Positions 1-8,246 of a DNA stretch of 64,000 nt are shown here, piece after piece. Source of the DNA: Clostridium minihomine (GTDB taxonomy: Bacteria > Bacillota > Clostridia > Oscillospirales > Acutalibacteraceae); the NCBI RefSeq assembly GCF_900240385.1, contig NZ_OEQH01000003.1:62001-126000 (forward strand), in the 5' to 3' direction. Both the position numbers and the translations under genes were made by a program. The number at the start of each line of letters is the position of its first letter. Position 1 is the stretch's first letter. Below the pieces are notes generated by a model, which saw only the letters and a list, made by a program, of their open reading frames with translations, was not told the origin of the DNA and did no database searches.

Positions 1-465
1 ATCGATTCCCACGCCTTTTACCTGTTTGTCACGCAGCCACTGGGCACCATCTTGTGACAAATAGGGCCAGTCATGATAATACCGTTCGGTAAAGCCGCGC
101 AAACGGCACCAGCCAGTGTAAAGAACCACAATCGAATCCTTCTCAATCAAATTCTCATAGGGCTTTAAATGCTCAGCGCTGATTCCCTCTTTGTCCTGTG
201 TTTTTCCATCCAGATTGACCAGAACCGCTTGACCTTGAAAGCGCTCCACCGGAATTTGATCGATAGTAATTCCTTCGGGGTTAAAGTGGAACGGAGCATC
301 CAAGTGGGTGCCGGTGTGAGCATTCATGCTGATTCTTTCTGCGTTAAAGCCGTCTTTGGGATAAATGGCCTCATACCGCATGCTGGTCATTTCGTATGTT
401 TGCCAGCCGGGGCATTTGTCATAAACCGGTTGGGACAAATCAAAAACCTTTTTAATTTGCAGCAA
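1..465 (-). CDS. Cyclase-family metal-dependent hydrolase (partial)
   Basis: The N-terminal 155 codons are visible; the C-terminus lies beyond the window edge. My translation of the minus strand shows HTGTHLDAPFH at about residues 50-60, the metal-binding signature of the cyclase / kynurenine-formamidase-like family (PF04199). Members hydrolyse amides or lactones with a bound divalent metal. The start is inferred as TTG at 465, nine bases after AGGAGG (480-475); no in-frame ATG fits. It lies 48 bases after the binding-protein gene on the same strand, so it is probably the last gene of the importer operon. Opening a sugar lactone or hydrolysing an imported derivative would suit the locus, but the substrate is inference. 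Confidence 0.8.
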   Translation of the reverse strand, partial: MLQIKKVFDLSQPVYDKCPGWQTYEMTSMRYEAIYPKDGFNAERISMNAHTGTHLDAPFHFNPEGITIDQIPVERFQGQAVLVNLDGKTQDKEGISAEHLKPYENLIEKDSIVVLYTGWCRLRGFTERYYHDWPYLSQDGAQWLRDKQVKGVGID

Positions 466-513
466 AAGGATTTTCCTCCTTTCCGTGAGACAGAGATTGT
501 AACAGTGAAAAAA

Positions 514-1503
514 TTAATCCTTGGTCAAAACAGTTTCATATAAAATGCTGTTTTCCAGTTCTTTCAGGTTATCTTTTGTAATCAAAAGGGTATCCATTTT
601 GATTTCTTGTTCGGGGGTTTCACCATTCAGAATTTTTACAACCTGTTCCACAGAAGTTTTACCCATCAAAATCGGCTGCTGAGCTGAGGTTGCCGCTACT
701 GTTCCAGCCTCAATGCCTTGCAGCATTTCGGGGGAGCAATCGAATCCGACAATCTTCAGGTCGCTGCGGTTTGCAGAAGCAGCTGCGGTCACGGCGCCCA
801 TGGTGGGATCTTCTGCGTGAACAAACAAGCCTTTCAGTTCAGGGTTGGCAGTAATCAGATCCTGAGCAAAGGTTTCGCCTTCCTGACGATTTACTTTTTC
901 CATTTGTTTAAAGCCAACCTGTGCCAGATTTTTGGCGGCGATTCCTTCTTCAAAGCCTTTTTTGCGAAGCTGACCGTTAATTCTGGCCTGGTTCAGGGTG
1001 ATCTGGGCAACTTTATCGCCATCCTGAAGCAATTCGGCCAGATAATCGCCGATTACCTTAGCGCCTTTTTCATTATCGGTAGAAATAAACGAAGCATAGG
1101 TGCCCGAGTTGGTGCCAATGTCACAGATAACCACCGGAATTTGATTTTCTTCTGCCAAAGACAAAACGGTGGGGCAAGAAGCGCTGTCTACAGGAGAAAT
1201 GACAATGGCGTCAACTTGCTTTACAACGGCATCCTGTGCATTTTTCAGCTGTGTTTCGGCACTGTCTTTCGAATCATATACCTGAACTTCCAGCGAGTTT
1301 TCTTGTGCGGTGCTTTCAATGCCATTGGCTATGTAGCGCCAGAATGGCACATCCATGGATGGGGTGAGATATGCAATTTTCTTTGCCGTAGCCTGAGTCT
1401 CACTGTTTTGCGGGTCTGTGCTGTTGGGCTGGCTGCCACCGCAGCCGGTAAAAACAGATGCGATCATCATCGCGGACAGTAGAACTGATGCGAACTTTTT
1501 CAT
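514..1503 (-). CDS. Sugar ABC transporter substrate-binding lipoprotein (RbsB-like)
   Basis: A 329-residue protein with a lipoprotein signal (MKKF start, hydrophobic stretch, lipobox ending TGC with Cys at residue 21) and an S/T/Q-rich linker, then a Peripla_BP_4 fold typical of ribose/xylose/galactose binding proteins. The KKIAYLTPSMDVPFW start of the domain and the two-lobe length fit the family. It would be anchored on the outer membrane face and deliver a monosaccharide, polyol or sugar acid to the permease encoded just upstream. Order ATPase, permease, binding protein is the reverse of some rbs operons but common in Clostridia. The ligand cannot be read from sequence. Confidence 0.93.
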   Translation of the reverse strand: MKKFASVLLSAMMIASVFTGCGGSQPNSTDPQNSETQATAKKIAYLTPSMDVPFWRYIANGIESTAQENSLEVQVYDSKDSAETQLKNAQDAVVKQVDAIVISPVDSASCPTVLSLAEENQIPVVICDIGTNSGTYASFISTDNEKGAKVIGDYLAELLQDGDKVAQITLNQARINGQLRKKGFEEGIAAKNLAQVGFKQMEKVNRQEGETFAQDLITANPELKGLFVHAEDPTMGAVTAAASANRSDLKIVGFDCSPEMLQGIEAGTVAATSAQQPILMGKTSVEQVVKILNGETPEQEIKMDTLLITKDNLKELENSILYETVLTKD

Positions 1504-1530
1504 ACATATCCTCCTAAATCTATTGCTAAA

Positions 1531-1571
1531 TTTTCAAAGGAAATCAGCCGGGCTGAGGTTCCTTTGAAAAC
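1531..1571 (-). promoter_or_regulatory. Stable intercistronic hairpin before the binding-protein gene
   Basis: CAAAGGAA and TTCCTTTG, with inner TCAGC/GCTGA arms, form a long imperfect stem between permease and binding-protein genes. No clear T-tract follows in the direction of transcription. Such hairpins often adjust the ratio of binding protein to membrane components by partial termination or mRNA protection. The structure is seen; the role is inferred. Confidence 0.55.
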
Positions 1572-1627
1572 TGCAGACAGTAAGTATTTTTCTTTTAAAA
1601 TACAGAAGAAGGGAATTTTCAAAATCT

Positions 1628-2635
1628 TTATTTACCGGGTTGTGACTTGCTCTTTTTTCGAGAAACTCTTTTGTTGGAAAGACGCTCCATTAAAACTGCA
1701 AAAATAATTACGGCACCGACAGCACTGCCCTGCCAGAAGGGGTTAATCCCTGCCAGATTCAGTGCATTGCGCAAAAATCCGACCAGAAGAACGCCGATTA
1801 AAGTTCCCCACAAAGATCCTTTACCGCCCATCATGCTGGTGCCGCCAATGACCACTGCAGCAATGGCGTCCATTTCGGCATCCTTGCCATAGGTGGGGTC
1901 TACGGCCATCATGCGTGAAATCATAACAAGGCCTGCTGTCGCAGATAAAAGCCCTGAAATTACATAGGTCATCATTGTGTGAAATTTAATATTGATGCCG
2001 GACAGGCGCGCGGCTTCCGGATTGGATCCGGTGGCATAAATAAAGCGTCCAAACTTGGTTTTTGACATGATAAATAGAAAAAGAATATACAAAAGCAGAA
2101 TCAAAAGAATATACATCGGCAGGTTGCCAAATAACTTTCCTTTGCCCAACAGAGAAAATCCTTGGGGGAAATTACTGGCCGTGTTGCCGTCTGATATCAC
2201 ATAGGTAAGGCTTCTGCAAATCTGCATCATACCCAAGGTGACAATGAACGCCGGCATATTCAGGTATCCTATCAGGTATCCGTTGACAAGGCCGACGGAC
2301 AAACCCACTATCAGTGCTGCTATAACGCCAAGCGCGATGCTGCCGGTGGATTTGAGTACAATCCCTGCCGACATGGCAGAAATTCCAAGAACAGCACCCA
2401 CCGAAAGATCGATCCCTCCGGTTAAAATGACCAAGGTCATGCCGATGGAAATCAGCGAGTTCGTAGAAATTTGCGTCATGACATTCATCATGTTCTTCGA
2501 TGTAGCGAAATAGGGGGATAAAAAATTCATAATGAGAAAACTGATGATGAAAATCCCTAACATCGAAATCTCTGTTTTATAATCTTTATAAGTACGCAGC
2601 AGCCGTGGTGGGGCATTTCGATCTTTTGGGTTCAT
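1628..2635 (-). CDS. Sugar ABC transporter permease (RbsC-like)
   Basis: A 335-residue polytopic membrane protein of the BPD_transp_2 family, with roughly eight to ten hydrophobic segments. The family loop IDLSVGAVLGI and the C-terminal GGTSMMGGKGS...GTLIGVLLVGFLRNALNL are clear. It forms the homodimeric channel for the ribose-type importer with the ATPase immediately upstream: the ATPase stop codon (2636-2638) directly abuts this start at 2635, indicating translational coupling. The C-terminal tail is rich in Lys and Arg, consistent with a cytoplasmic end. Confidence 0.94.
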   Translation of the reverse strand: MNPKDRNAPPRLLRTYKDYKTEISMLGIFIISFLIMNFLSPYFATSKNMMNVMTQISTNSLISIGMTLVILTGGIDLSVGAVLGISAMSAGIVLKSTGSIALGVIAALIVGLSVGLVNGYLIGYLNMPAFIVTLGMMQICRSLTYVISDGNTASNFPQGFSLLGKGKLFGNLPMYILLILLLYILFLFIMSKTKFGRFIYATGSNPEAARLSGINIKFHTMMTYVISGLLSATAGLVMISRMMAVDPTYGKDAEMDAIAAVVIGGTSMMGGKGSLWGTLIGVLLVGFLRNALNLAGINPFWQGSAVGAVIIFAVLMERLSNKRVSRKKSKSQPGK

Positions 2636-4174
2636 TTAGACCGCCTCCTCAACAGTTCCAAGTGTCGCATAGTAACCGATTTTTTCTTCGGTGGTATCCT
2701 CAATATCCAGATTCGCGGTGAGCTGACCGTCCCTCATAATCAGGGTGCGATCGCATACACCTAAAATTTCCGGGATTTCAGAAGAAACCATAACGATAGA
2801 AATACCGGAGGCAGCCAATTGTTTCATGATGGAATAGATTTCACATTTTGCGGCAATGTCAATTCCGCGGGTGGGTTCATCTACAAACAGGATTTTTGGA
2901 TTGAGCATCAGCCATTTGCCCAGCAGAACCTTCTGTTGGTTGCCGCCGCTCAGATTGCAGACCAGGTGATCCAGATTCGCAATTTTTATGTACAGTTTTT
3001 TCACCTGTTCTTCGGCCTGCTTGTCTTCTTTATTTTTATTGATGAATAATCCGGGACTCAGTACATGGTGGGCAAGGCAGATGTTTTTTACAACACTGAC
3101 CTGCTGCAAAAGCACTTGATGCCGGTCATCGGGAACAAATCCCATGCAATGACGCATACTGGAAAAAATACTGTTGGGGGGAACTGTTTTCCCCATAACC
3201 GTTACTGTGCCGGAAAAACGGGGGTCAATGCCAAAGACACACCGAATCAGTTCGGTTCGGCCCGCACCTACCAAGCCTGCAATTCCAAGGATTTCTCCCT
3301 TGCGTAAATCAAAAGAGACGTTTTTCACATATTGGCGCTTGTCGGTCATGTTCCGAACTTCCATGACAACGGGCTGATTCGTCAAGTCTTGTTTTTGATA
3401 GGTTCCGCAGCAATACAAGTCGTTAATTTCACGGCCGACCATATTTTTGATCAAGTCATTCTGGTCTAATTCTGCCGTTTTTGCCCCCAATAATATCAGA
3501 CGGCCATCCCGTAAAACAGTAATTCGGTCCGAAATTTCATAAACCTCGTTGATCCGGTGAGAAACCATGATAAAACTCATTCCGTCTGCCTTGAGCTGAC
3601 GAATGACACGGAACAGACTGCTGACTTCTTTGTTAGAAAGTGTTGCAGTGGGTTCATCCAGTATCACCAGTTTTGCTTTGGTAGAAACTGCTTTAATGAT
3701 TTCAACAATTTGTTTTTGAGCCACCGAAAGACTTTCTACCTTTTGGTAAGGATCGATGAATTCTTCCATCCCAAAATCGGCCAAAAGCTTGCGAGAATCC
3801 GCCACCATTTTTTTTCGGTTGCTGATGCTCAGCCTTTGATGATAGTAAGAATCGTCGGTTAGAAATACATTTTCTGATACTGACAAATGGGGAAGAAGGT
3901 TAAATTCCTGTGACACCAGTGAAATTCCGCTGGCGATCGCCTGCTTTGTGTTTTGGAAATGAACTGGTTGTCCATCCAGAGAAATCGTTCCTTCGTTCGG
4001 GGGATATACCCCGGCAATTATTTTAGACAAGGTAGATTTTCCGGCACCGTTTTCTCCCATCAACGCATGAACTTCTCCCTTTTCACATTCAAAATCCACA
4101 TTTGATAAGGCAAGAACCCCGGGAAAATGTTTGGTGATTCCTTTTGCAACCAGCAAAGTGGTATCTGTTGCCAT
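2636..4174 (-). CDS. Sugar ABC transporter ATP-binding protein (RbsA-like, two ABC domains)
   Basis: A 512-residue tandem ATPase powering the importer. Domain 1 has Walker A GENGAGKST and Walker B LVILDEPTA; domain 2 has the degenerate GLVGAGRTEL P-loop, signature LSGGNQQK and ILFVDEPTRGID, the usual RbsA/MglA arrangement. I place the start at ATG 4174, about five bases after an eight-G run that serves as the ribosome site; a TTG seven codons upstream is in frame but lies before that site. First gene of the leftward operon, about 95 bases downstream of a perfect consensus promoter. Confidence 0.94.
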   Translation of the reverse strand: MATDTTLLVAKGITKHFPGVLALSNVDFECEKGEVHALMGENGAGKSTLSKIIAGVYPPNEGTISLDGQPVHFQNTKQAIASGISLVSQEFNLLPHLSVSENVFLTDDSYYHQRLSISNRKKMVADSRKLLADFGMEEFIDPYQKVESLSVAQKQIVEIIKAVSTKAKLVILDEPTATLSNKEVSSLFRVIRQLKADGMSFIMVSHRINEVYEISDRITVLRDGRLILLGAKTAELDQNDLIKNMVGREINDLYCCGTYQKQDLTNQPVVMEVRNMTDKRQYVKNVSFDLRKGEILGIAGLVGAGRTELIRCVFGIDPRFSGTVTVMGKTVPPNSIFSSMRHCMGFVPDDRHQVLLQQVSVVKNICLAHHVLSPGLFINKNKEDKQAEEQVKKLYIKIANLDHLVCNLSGGNQQKVLLGKWLMLNPKILFVDEPTRGIDIAAKCEIYSIMKQLAASGISIVMVSSEIPEILGVCDRTLIMRDGQLTANLDIEDTTEEKIGYYATLGTVEEAV

Positions 4175-4212
4175 ATAAGCCCCCCCCGCTTGCAATCTGT
4201 TATGTATTTTTT

Positions 4213-4225
4213 CCGTAAAATACGG
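4213..4225. promoter_or_regulatory. Small inverted repeat in importer leader
   Basis: CCGTA-AAA-TACGG is a perfect 5-3-5 inverted repeat in the untranslated leader of the importer operon. It could be a second regulator site or a small RNA hairpin. No further support. Confidence 0.3.
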
Positions 4226-4241
4226 TGTGAAAACCGATGTC

Positions 4242-4260
4242 TTGTATATCTGTATTACAA
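4242..4260 (-). promoter_or_regulatory. Putative GntR operator at importer transcription start
   Basis: On the minus strand this reads TTGTAATACAGATATACAA, with TTGTA/TACAA ends. It lies just downstream of the -10 box at 4280-4275, where a bound repressor would block initiation or clearance. The first ten bases, TTGTAATACA, recur exactly at 4535-4544 near the divergent promoter. Assignment to the GntR protein encoded at 5551 is inference. Confidence 0.6.
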
Positions 4261-4274
4261 CATATTATGCGCCT

Positions 4275-4303
4275 ATTATATTCTCTCACTATTTTGCTGT
4301 CAA
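4275..4303 (-). promoter_or_regulatory. Consensus sigma-A promoter of the importer operon
   Basis: On the minus strand, TTGACA (4303-4298), a 17-base spacer and TATAAT (4280-4275) match the sigma-70/sigma-A consensus perfectly. Predicted transcription start is near 4268. So strong a core promoter implies tight repression when inducer is absent. Confidence 0.9.
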
Positions 4304-4494
4304 TAGAAAACGGATAAAAAATATAAATTTTTGTAAAAATCAGGGATGTTTCTAGTTAATTTTTCATATTTCGCATCATAATTTTAATTTATAATGTCAG
4401 AAAAATATCGGTTTAATCGATTTTGCTATAGTAAATTGTTGATTTTTTATAGTTTATAAATCAATAGAAAAATGCTTAAAATTTTAATTTTATA

Positions 4495-4523
4495 TTGACA
4501 GAAAGATGTGATGTTTGTATAAT
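4495..4523 (+). promoter_or_regulatory. Consensus sigma-A promoter of the SDR gene
   Basis: TTGACA (4495-4500), 17-base spacer, TATAAT (4518-4523): a second perfect consensus promoter, facing away from the importer promoter. Predicted start near 4530, about 60 bases before the SDR gene. Confidence 0.9.
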
Positions 4524-4534
4524 TCACTTGTAGC

Positions 4535-4556
4535 TTGTAATACATCATACATCATG
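4535..4556 (+). promoter_or_regulatory. Putative GntR operator downstream of the SDR promoter
   Basis: TTGTAATACA followed by the direct repeat CATCATACATCATG. Its first ten bases are identical to the importer operator read on its own strand, and its position just after the predicted start matches too. The shared half-site at two divergent promoters is the main evidence for co-regulation. Confidence 0.55.
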
Positions 4557-4590
4557 TTGTTGGTGTTGGAAACAGATAAGGGGGGTAATC

Positions 4591-5406
4591 ATGTCTCAAA
4601 AAGTGAAAGAGAAGTTGGCAAAGCTGTTTTCGCTGGAGGACAAGGTGATTCTTTTGACGGGAGCGGCCGGAGGAATTGGCAGTGAGCTTGCCAAAGGGCT
4701 GGCAGAGATTGGCGCGGATATGGCCTTGTGCGACCGGGACGAAACAGGATTGGCAGCCGTAAAAGCTGAAATTGCTGCGCAAGGGGATTCAGCGGAGTGT
4801 TTTTCACTGGATCTGTTGAAGATGGATTCCATAAAACAGTGTGTACAGGCCGTTGTTGAGAAGTTTGGCAAAATCGATGTCTTGATTAATTGTGCGGGAA
4901 TCAATAAAAGAGATGGCTGCCTGGACGCAGATGAAGAAACCTATGACAGAATTATGGGTGTCAATTTAAAGGGGGCCTTTTTTCTAAGTCAAGAGGTTGC
5001 CAAACAGATGATGGCTGTTAAAACAGGCAGTATTATCAACGTGGCATCGTACAATGCCGTTATGATGCTGGGCGGCTGCGGCGTTTACGGTGCGTCGAAA
5101 AGTGGTGTGGCGGCAATGATGCGTGCACAGGCCATTGAATGGGCCCAATATGGCATTCGTTCCAATGCATTGGCACCAGGGCATATCAGCACTCCGCTAA
5201 CGGCTCCGCTGTGGAATGATCCGGAACGCTCTTCGTTCCTTTTGCAAAGAATTGCGATGGAGCGGTCGGGTACCCCTCAGGATTTGCTGGGGATGGTTAT
5301 TTTGCTGGCATCTGATGCATCTGCCTATATGAGCGGCCAGCTGTATGTGGTCGATGGCGGTTGTCTGGCCGGCGGCAAGCCCTGGCATTATGACACAAAA
5401 TATTAG
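4591..5406 (+). CDS. SDR-family dehydrogenase (gluconate 5-dehydrogenase-like)
   Basis: A 271-residue classical short-chain dehydrogenase. The Rossmann motif TGAAGGIG is near residues 23-30, NCAG near 107, and the catalytic Tyr-Lys pair is in YGASK with the upstream Ser in NVASYN. Members related to gluconate 5-dehydrogenase and KduD oxidise a secondary hydroxyl of a sugar acid or polyol with NAD(P)+. The start is ATG 4591 with GGGGG upstream (4579-4583). It stands alone before the repressor gene, under its own consensus promoter with a putative operator. In the locus it could make the keto group that creates a transketolase donor; the substrate is inference. Confidence 0.9.
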   Translation: MSQKVKEKLAKLFSLEDKVILLTGAAGGIGSELAKGLAEIGADMALCDRDETGLAAVKAEIAAQGDSAECFSLDLLKMDSIKQCVQAVVEKFGKIDVLINCAGINKRDGCLDADEETYDRIMGVNLKGAFFLSQEVAKQMMAVKTGSIINVASYNAVMMLGGCGVYGASKSGVAAMMRAQAIEWAQYGIRSNALAPGHISTPLTAPLWNDPERSSFLLQRIAMERSGTPQDLLGMVILLASDASAYMSGQLYVVDGGCLAGGKPWHYDTKY

Positions 5407-5448
5407 TTGGGAACGTCACTGTTTTACTCACCCCAAAATCAGCGTATA

Positions 5449-5477
5449 TTGACTTAAAGAATATTTAGCTGTATAAT
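5449..5477 (+). promoter_or_regulatory. Promoter of the GntR gene
   Basis: TTGACT (5449-5454), 17-base spacer, TATAAT (5472-5477): one mismatch from consensus. The next bases form an operator-like inverted repeat, so autoregulation is likely. Confidence 0.8.
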
Positions 5478-5487
5478 TGTATGACAA
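5477..5487 (+). promoter_or_regulatory. Putative autoregulatory GntR operator
   Basis: TTGT-ATG-ACAA is a perfect inverted repeat overlapping the last base of the -10 box and the transcription start of the repressor gene. It shares TTGTATGA with the site at 6277. Confidence 0.5.
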
Positions 5488-5550
5488 CTTAATCACAATA
5501 GATCCAAAAGTATAATTGCAATAAAGCAATTGATAATAGGGGTGACGGTT

Positions 5551-6252
5551 TTGGCTTTACAGGCAATTAAAAAGACCAATATCAGCGAACAGGTATTTAA
5601 TCAATTAAAGCAGCAGCTGCTGGATGGAACGTGGACACCGGGGCAAAAGCTGCCGTCTGAAAACGAACTGTGTGCGGCGTTCGGTGTCAGTCGAATTACG
5701 GTGCGGCAGGCGCTTCAGAAGCTAACGGTTTTGGGTCTGCTTGAAACCCGGCTGGGCGAAGGTTCTTTCGTGCGTGAATTCACCCCCGGCCACTATATGA
5801 ATGAGATGATTCCCGCCATGTATCTGGGTGCTTCTTCGGTGGAAGAAATCTTTGAATTTCGTGTGATTATGGAGGTTGAGGTTGCCGGTATTGCCGCCAG
5901 AAAGGCCACGGATGCGGACATTGAACGCCTTTCACAAAGCCTGAAACGAATGACTGATATTCGTGGGGATATTAACGCCTATACCAAAGAAGATTTTCAT
6001 TTTCATATGATTTTAGCTGAGATTTCAGGAAATTCTCTTGTCATTCATCTCATGGGTTTGCTCACAGATGTGTTAGAAGCAGCCATTCAGAATGTCACCC
6101 GCACAATTGGTGAAGACAGCGGCCTAAAGTATCATAATCTTCTGTTAGAAGCCATTAAAATCCACAATTACGATATGGCCAAAACGGTTATGAGAGAGCA
6201 TGTGGAGATTGCTTTAAAAAATTTTAAAGCAACCAGCGCATTATCCGAATGA
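5551..6252 (+). CDS. GntR-family repressor, FadR/FCD type
   Basis: A 233-residue regulator. The N-terminal winged helix carries the GntR signature (LLDGTWTPGQKLPSENELCAAFGVSRITVRQALQKL, cited here by its ends LLDGTW and VRQALQ). The C-terminal helical FCD domain has the metal/ligand residues of the family (EDFHFHMIL, GLLTDVLEAAI). FCD members bind acidic sugars or organic acids, which supports a sugar-acid intermediate as inducer. I prefer the TTG at 5551, seven bases after AGGGGTGA, over an in-frame TTG at 5530. It sits between divergently controlled parts of the locus and probably represses both. Confidence 0.92.
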   Translation: MALQAIKKTNISEQVFNQLKQQLLDGTWTPGQKLPSENELCAAFGVSRITVRQALQKLTVLGLLETRLGEGSFVREFTPGHYMNEMIPAMYLGASSVEEIFEFRVIMEVEVAGIAARKATDADIERLSQSLKRMTDIRGDINAYTKEDFHFHMILAEISGNSLVIHLMGLLTDVLEAAIQNVTRTIGEDSGLKYHNLLLEAIKIHNYDMAKTVMREHVEIALKNFKATSALSE

Positions 6253-6276
6253 TAATGCGCAAAAAATGGCTTTAAC

Positions 6277-6301
6277 TTGTATGATATCTATCATCCTACA
6301 A
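6277..6301 (+). promoter_or_regulatory. Putative GntR operator before the zinc dehydrogenase
   Basis: An extended imperfect palindrome that begins TTGTATGATA and ends CCTACAA. Its core, ATGATA-TC-TATCAT, is a perfect 6-2-6 inverted repeat. It shares TTGTATGA with the repressor's own operator. No strong -35/-10 pair surrounds it; TACAAT at 6297-6302 is a weak -10 candidate. Confidence 0.55.
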
Positions 6302-6355
6302 TAAACATTTAATTTACGAAACAGTACTGAATCAGGAAAGAAAGGAGGGGTTATT

Positions 6356-7420
6356 ATGAGGGCTTTGCGTTATCTGGGCCCCGGCATCATGAAGATGCAG
6401 GAGCAGCCAACCCCCACCCCCCAAGCAAACGAAGTGTTATTAAAGGTGCGCGCATGCGGCATCTGCGGCAGTGATGTACATGGCTCCCTGGGGTTAACCG
6501 GAAGAAGAATTGCACCGGTGACCATGGGGCATGAATTTTCTGCCGAGGTGGCGGGGTTGGGAACTGGGGTTACATCTGTTAGGGTTGGCGATGGAGTCAT
6601 TGTTCAGCCGATACATTTCTGCGGCACCTGTGTCAACTGCCGTCAAGGCTTGACCAATATGTGCCTGAACAAAAAGTTTTTTGGTGTTTTAACTGTAGAC
6701 GGAGCCATGGCGGAATATGTGGCCGTGCCGGAAAAGCTTTTATATCCGCTTCCGCCGACACTCTCTTACGAGCAGGGCGCTTTGACAGAGCCTTATGCGG
6801 TGGCGTATGGCTGCGTGAAAAAAGCAGGAGCACTAAAAGGCCAGAATGTTATGATTGTCGGTGCGGGAACCATTGGACTGTGCATTTTACAGGTGGTTCG
6901 TTTGCAGCAGCCAAAGAAAATCATTGTTTGTGATCTCAGTGATGCCAGACTGAAAACTGCGAAACGGCTGGGAGCCCACGTGACAATCAACCCCGGCAAA
7001 GAAGAGTACTTACAGGCAGTTTCGGACTGCACTGATGGAGAAATGATTGATACTTCCTTTGAAGCGGTGGGGGTAGAAGCAACTGCCAACCAGTCCATCC
7101 GTGCGCTGAAAATCGGAGGAACCGCCGTTTGGGTCGGGATGTCCCAAAAGGAAATGCAGATTAATATGCAGGAAATTGTCTGCTCTGCGCGGCGGGTGAT
7201 CGGTTCCTTTAACTATACGCACGAAGAATTCGGAGAGGTAGTCGGGCTAATGGGAACTGAAAAAATGGAAACTTCGGCGCTTATTTCTCAGATTGTTCCG
7301 CTGGAAGAGGGGCCTGAGGCAATTCAGCGTTTGATAGAGTATCCGGATCAATACATTAAAATTATTCTTGACCCCACCATGAAAGAGGGCGAACCGCCCA
7401 GAGGGGGCGCCGACATATGA
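6356..7420 (+). CDS. Zinc-dependent medium-chain dehydrogenase (sorbitol dehydrogenase-like)
   Basis: A 354-residue MDR-family polyol or sugar dehydrogenase. Catalytic-zinc residues appear as CGICGSDVHG and GHEFSAEVAG; the structural zinc is held by the four cysteines of CGTCVNCRQGLTNMC (residues about 86-100). The NAD-binding fold has GAGTIGLCILQ. Start ATG 6356 follows AAAGGAGGGG. The stop overlaps the next start by four bases (ATGA), so this and the epimerase gene are translationally coupled. It would oxidise a secondary alcohol of a polyol or sugar; the exact substrate is unknown. Confidence 0.92.
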   Translation: MRALRYLGPGIMKMQEQPTPTPQANEVLLKVRACGICGSDVHGSLGLTGRRIAPVTMGHEFSAEVAGLGTGVTSVRVGDGVIVQPIHFCGTCVNCRQGLTNMCLNKKFFGVLTVDGAMAEYVAVPEKLLYPLPPTLSYEQGALTEPYAVAYGCVKKAGALKGQNVMIVGAGTIGLCILQVVRLQQPKKIIVCDLSDARLKTAKRLGAHVTINPGKEEYLQAVSDCTDGEMIDTSFEAVGVEATANQSIRALKIGGTAVWVGMSQKEMQINMQEIVCSARRVIGSFNYTHEEFGEVVGLMGTEKMETSALISQIVPLEEGPEAIQRLIEYPDQYIKIILDPTMKEGEPPRGGADI

Positions 7421-8223
7421 AAATTGGATGCTGTGTTAATATGATAGCCACACAGCCGGATGGAACCGGAATTGAATTTGTGGAGCGTTTGGCCGGATTT
7501 GGATATGACTATGTGGAACTTCCCCTGGCGGAAATGATGGCTTTGCCTGAAAAAGAGTTCCAAACTTTTTTCGAAAAGCTAAAAAAAAGCGGAATTCCCT
7601 GTGAAACCTGCAATAACTTTTTCCCAAAAACCGCACGCCTGACCGGTGAGAATGTGGATTTGCCAGCCATTTTGGAGTATGCGGAGCGTGCTTTGAGCCG
7701 TGCAGAATCACTGGGGGCAAAAATTGTGGTGTTTGGCAGCGGTGGCGCAAAAAATGTGCCGGATGGATTTTCAATGGAAGAGGGGTATCAGCAGGTTGTA
7801 ACGCTGCTGCGCCATCTTTCTCCCATTGCCCAAAAGCATGGCATCACCATTGTAATTGAGCCGCTGCGAAAGGCGGAATGCAATCTGATCAATACCTTTG
7901 CACAGGGCTGCCGGCTTGCGCAAGACGTGGGAAAGGAATATGAGAATATTCGTGTTCTTGTGGATTTTTACCATTTGTCGGAAGAACAAGAACCGGTGCA
8001 GAATCTTTTGCTTCAAGGGGAGGAATATCTGCGCCATGTGCATTTTGCATGCAGTCATGGGCGGCGCTATCCGGAGCAGCTGCACGAAGATAACTATCAA
8101 CCCTTTCTGGATGCTTTGAAAGCGGTCAAGTATCACAGCCGCATCAGCGTGGAAGCTTATACAAAAGATTTTGAGCGCTGTGCCCCGCTTGCCTTAAAAT
8201 TGTTACAAGATAGCTTCTTATAA
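7417..8223 (+). CDS. TIM-barrel sugar isomerase/epimerase (ketose 3-epimerase or hydroxypyruvate-isomerase type)
   Basis: A 268-residue AP_endonuc_2-fold protein. The four metal ligands of ketose 3-epimerases can be placed: Glu in IVIEPL, Asp in LVDFYH, His in HVHFA and Glu in ISVEAY, so the site looks intact. Related enzymes epimerise ketoses at C3 or interconvert hydroxypyruvate and tartronate semialdehyde. Coupled by a four-base overlap to the zinc dehydrogenase and followed by transketolase, it probably reshapes a keto intermediate. Which of the two reactions it performs cannot be decided from sequence. Confidence 0.88.
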   Translation: MKIGCCVNMIATQPDGTGIEFVERLAGFGYDYVELPLAEMMALPEKEFQTFFEKLKKSGIPCETCNNFFPKTARLTGENVDLPAILEYAERALSRAESLGAKIVVFGSGGAKNVPDGFSMEEGYQQVVTLLRHLSPIAQKHGITIVIEPLRKAECNLINTFAQGCRLAQDVGKEYENIRVLVDFYHLSEEQEPVQNLLLQGEEYLRHVHFACSHGRRYPEQLHEDNYQPFLDALKAVKYHSRISVEAYTKDFERCAPLALKLLQDSFL

Positions 8224-8246
8224 CCGTAATAATGGAGGGATAACGT

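Noticed and set aside
718-1482. 254-codon plus-strand frame opposite the binding-protein gene
   Set aside because: Exact antisense of a clear RbsB-like gene; no domain and no ribosome site.
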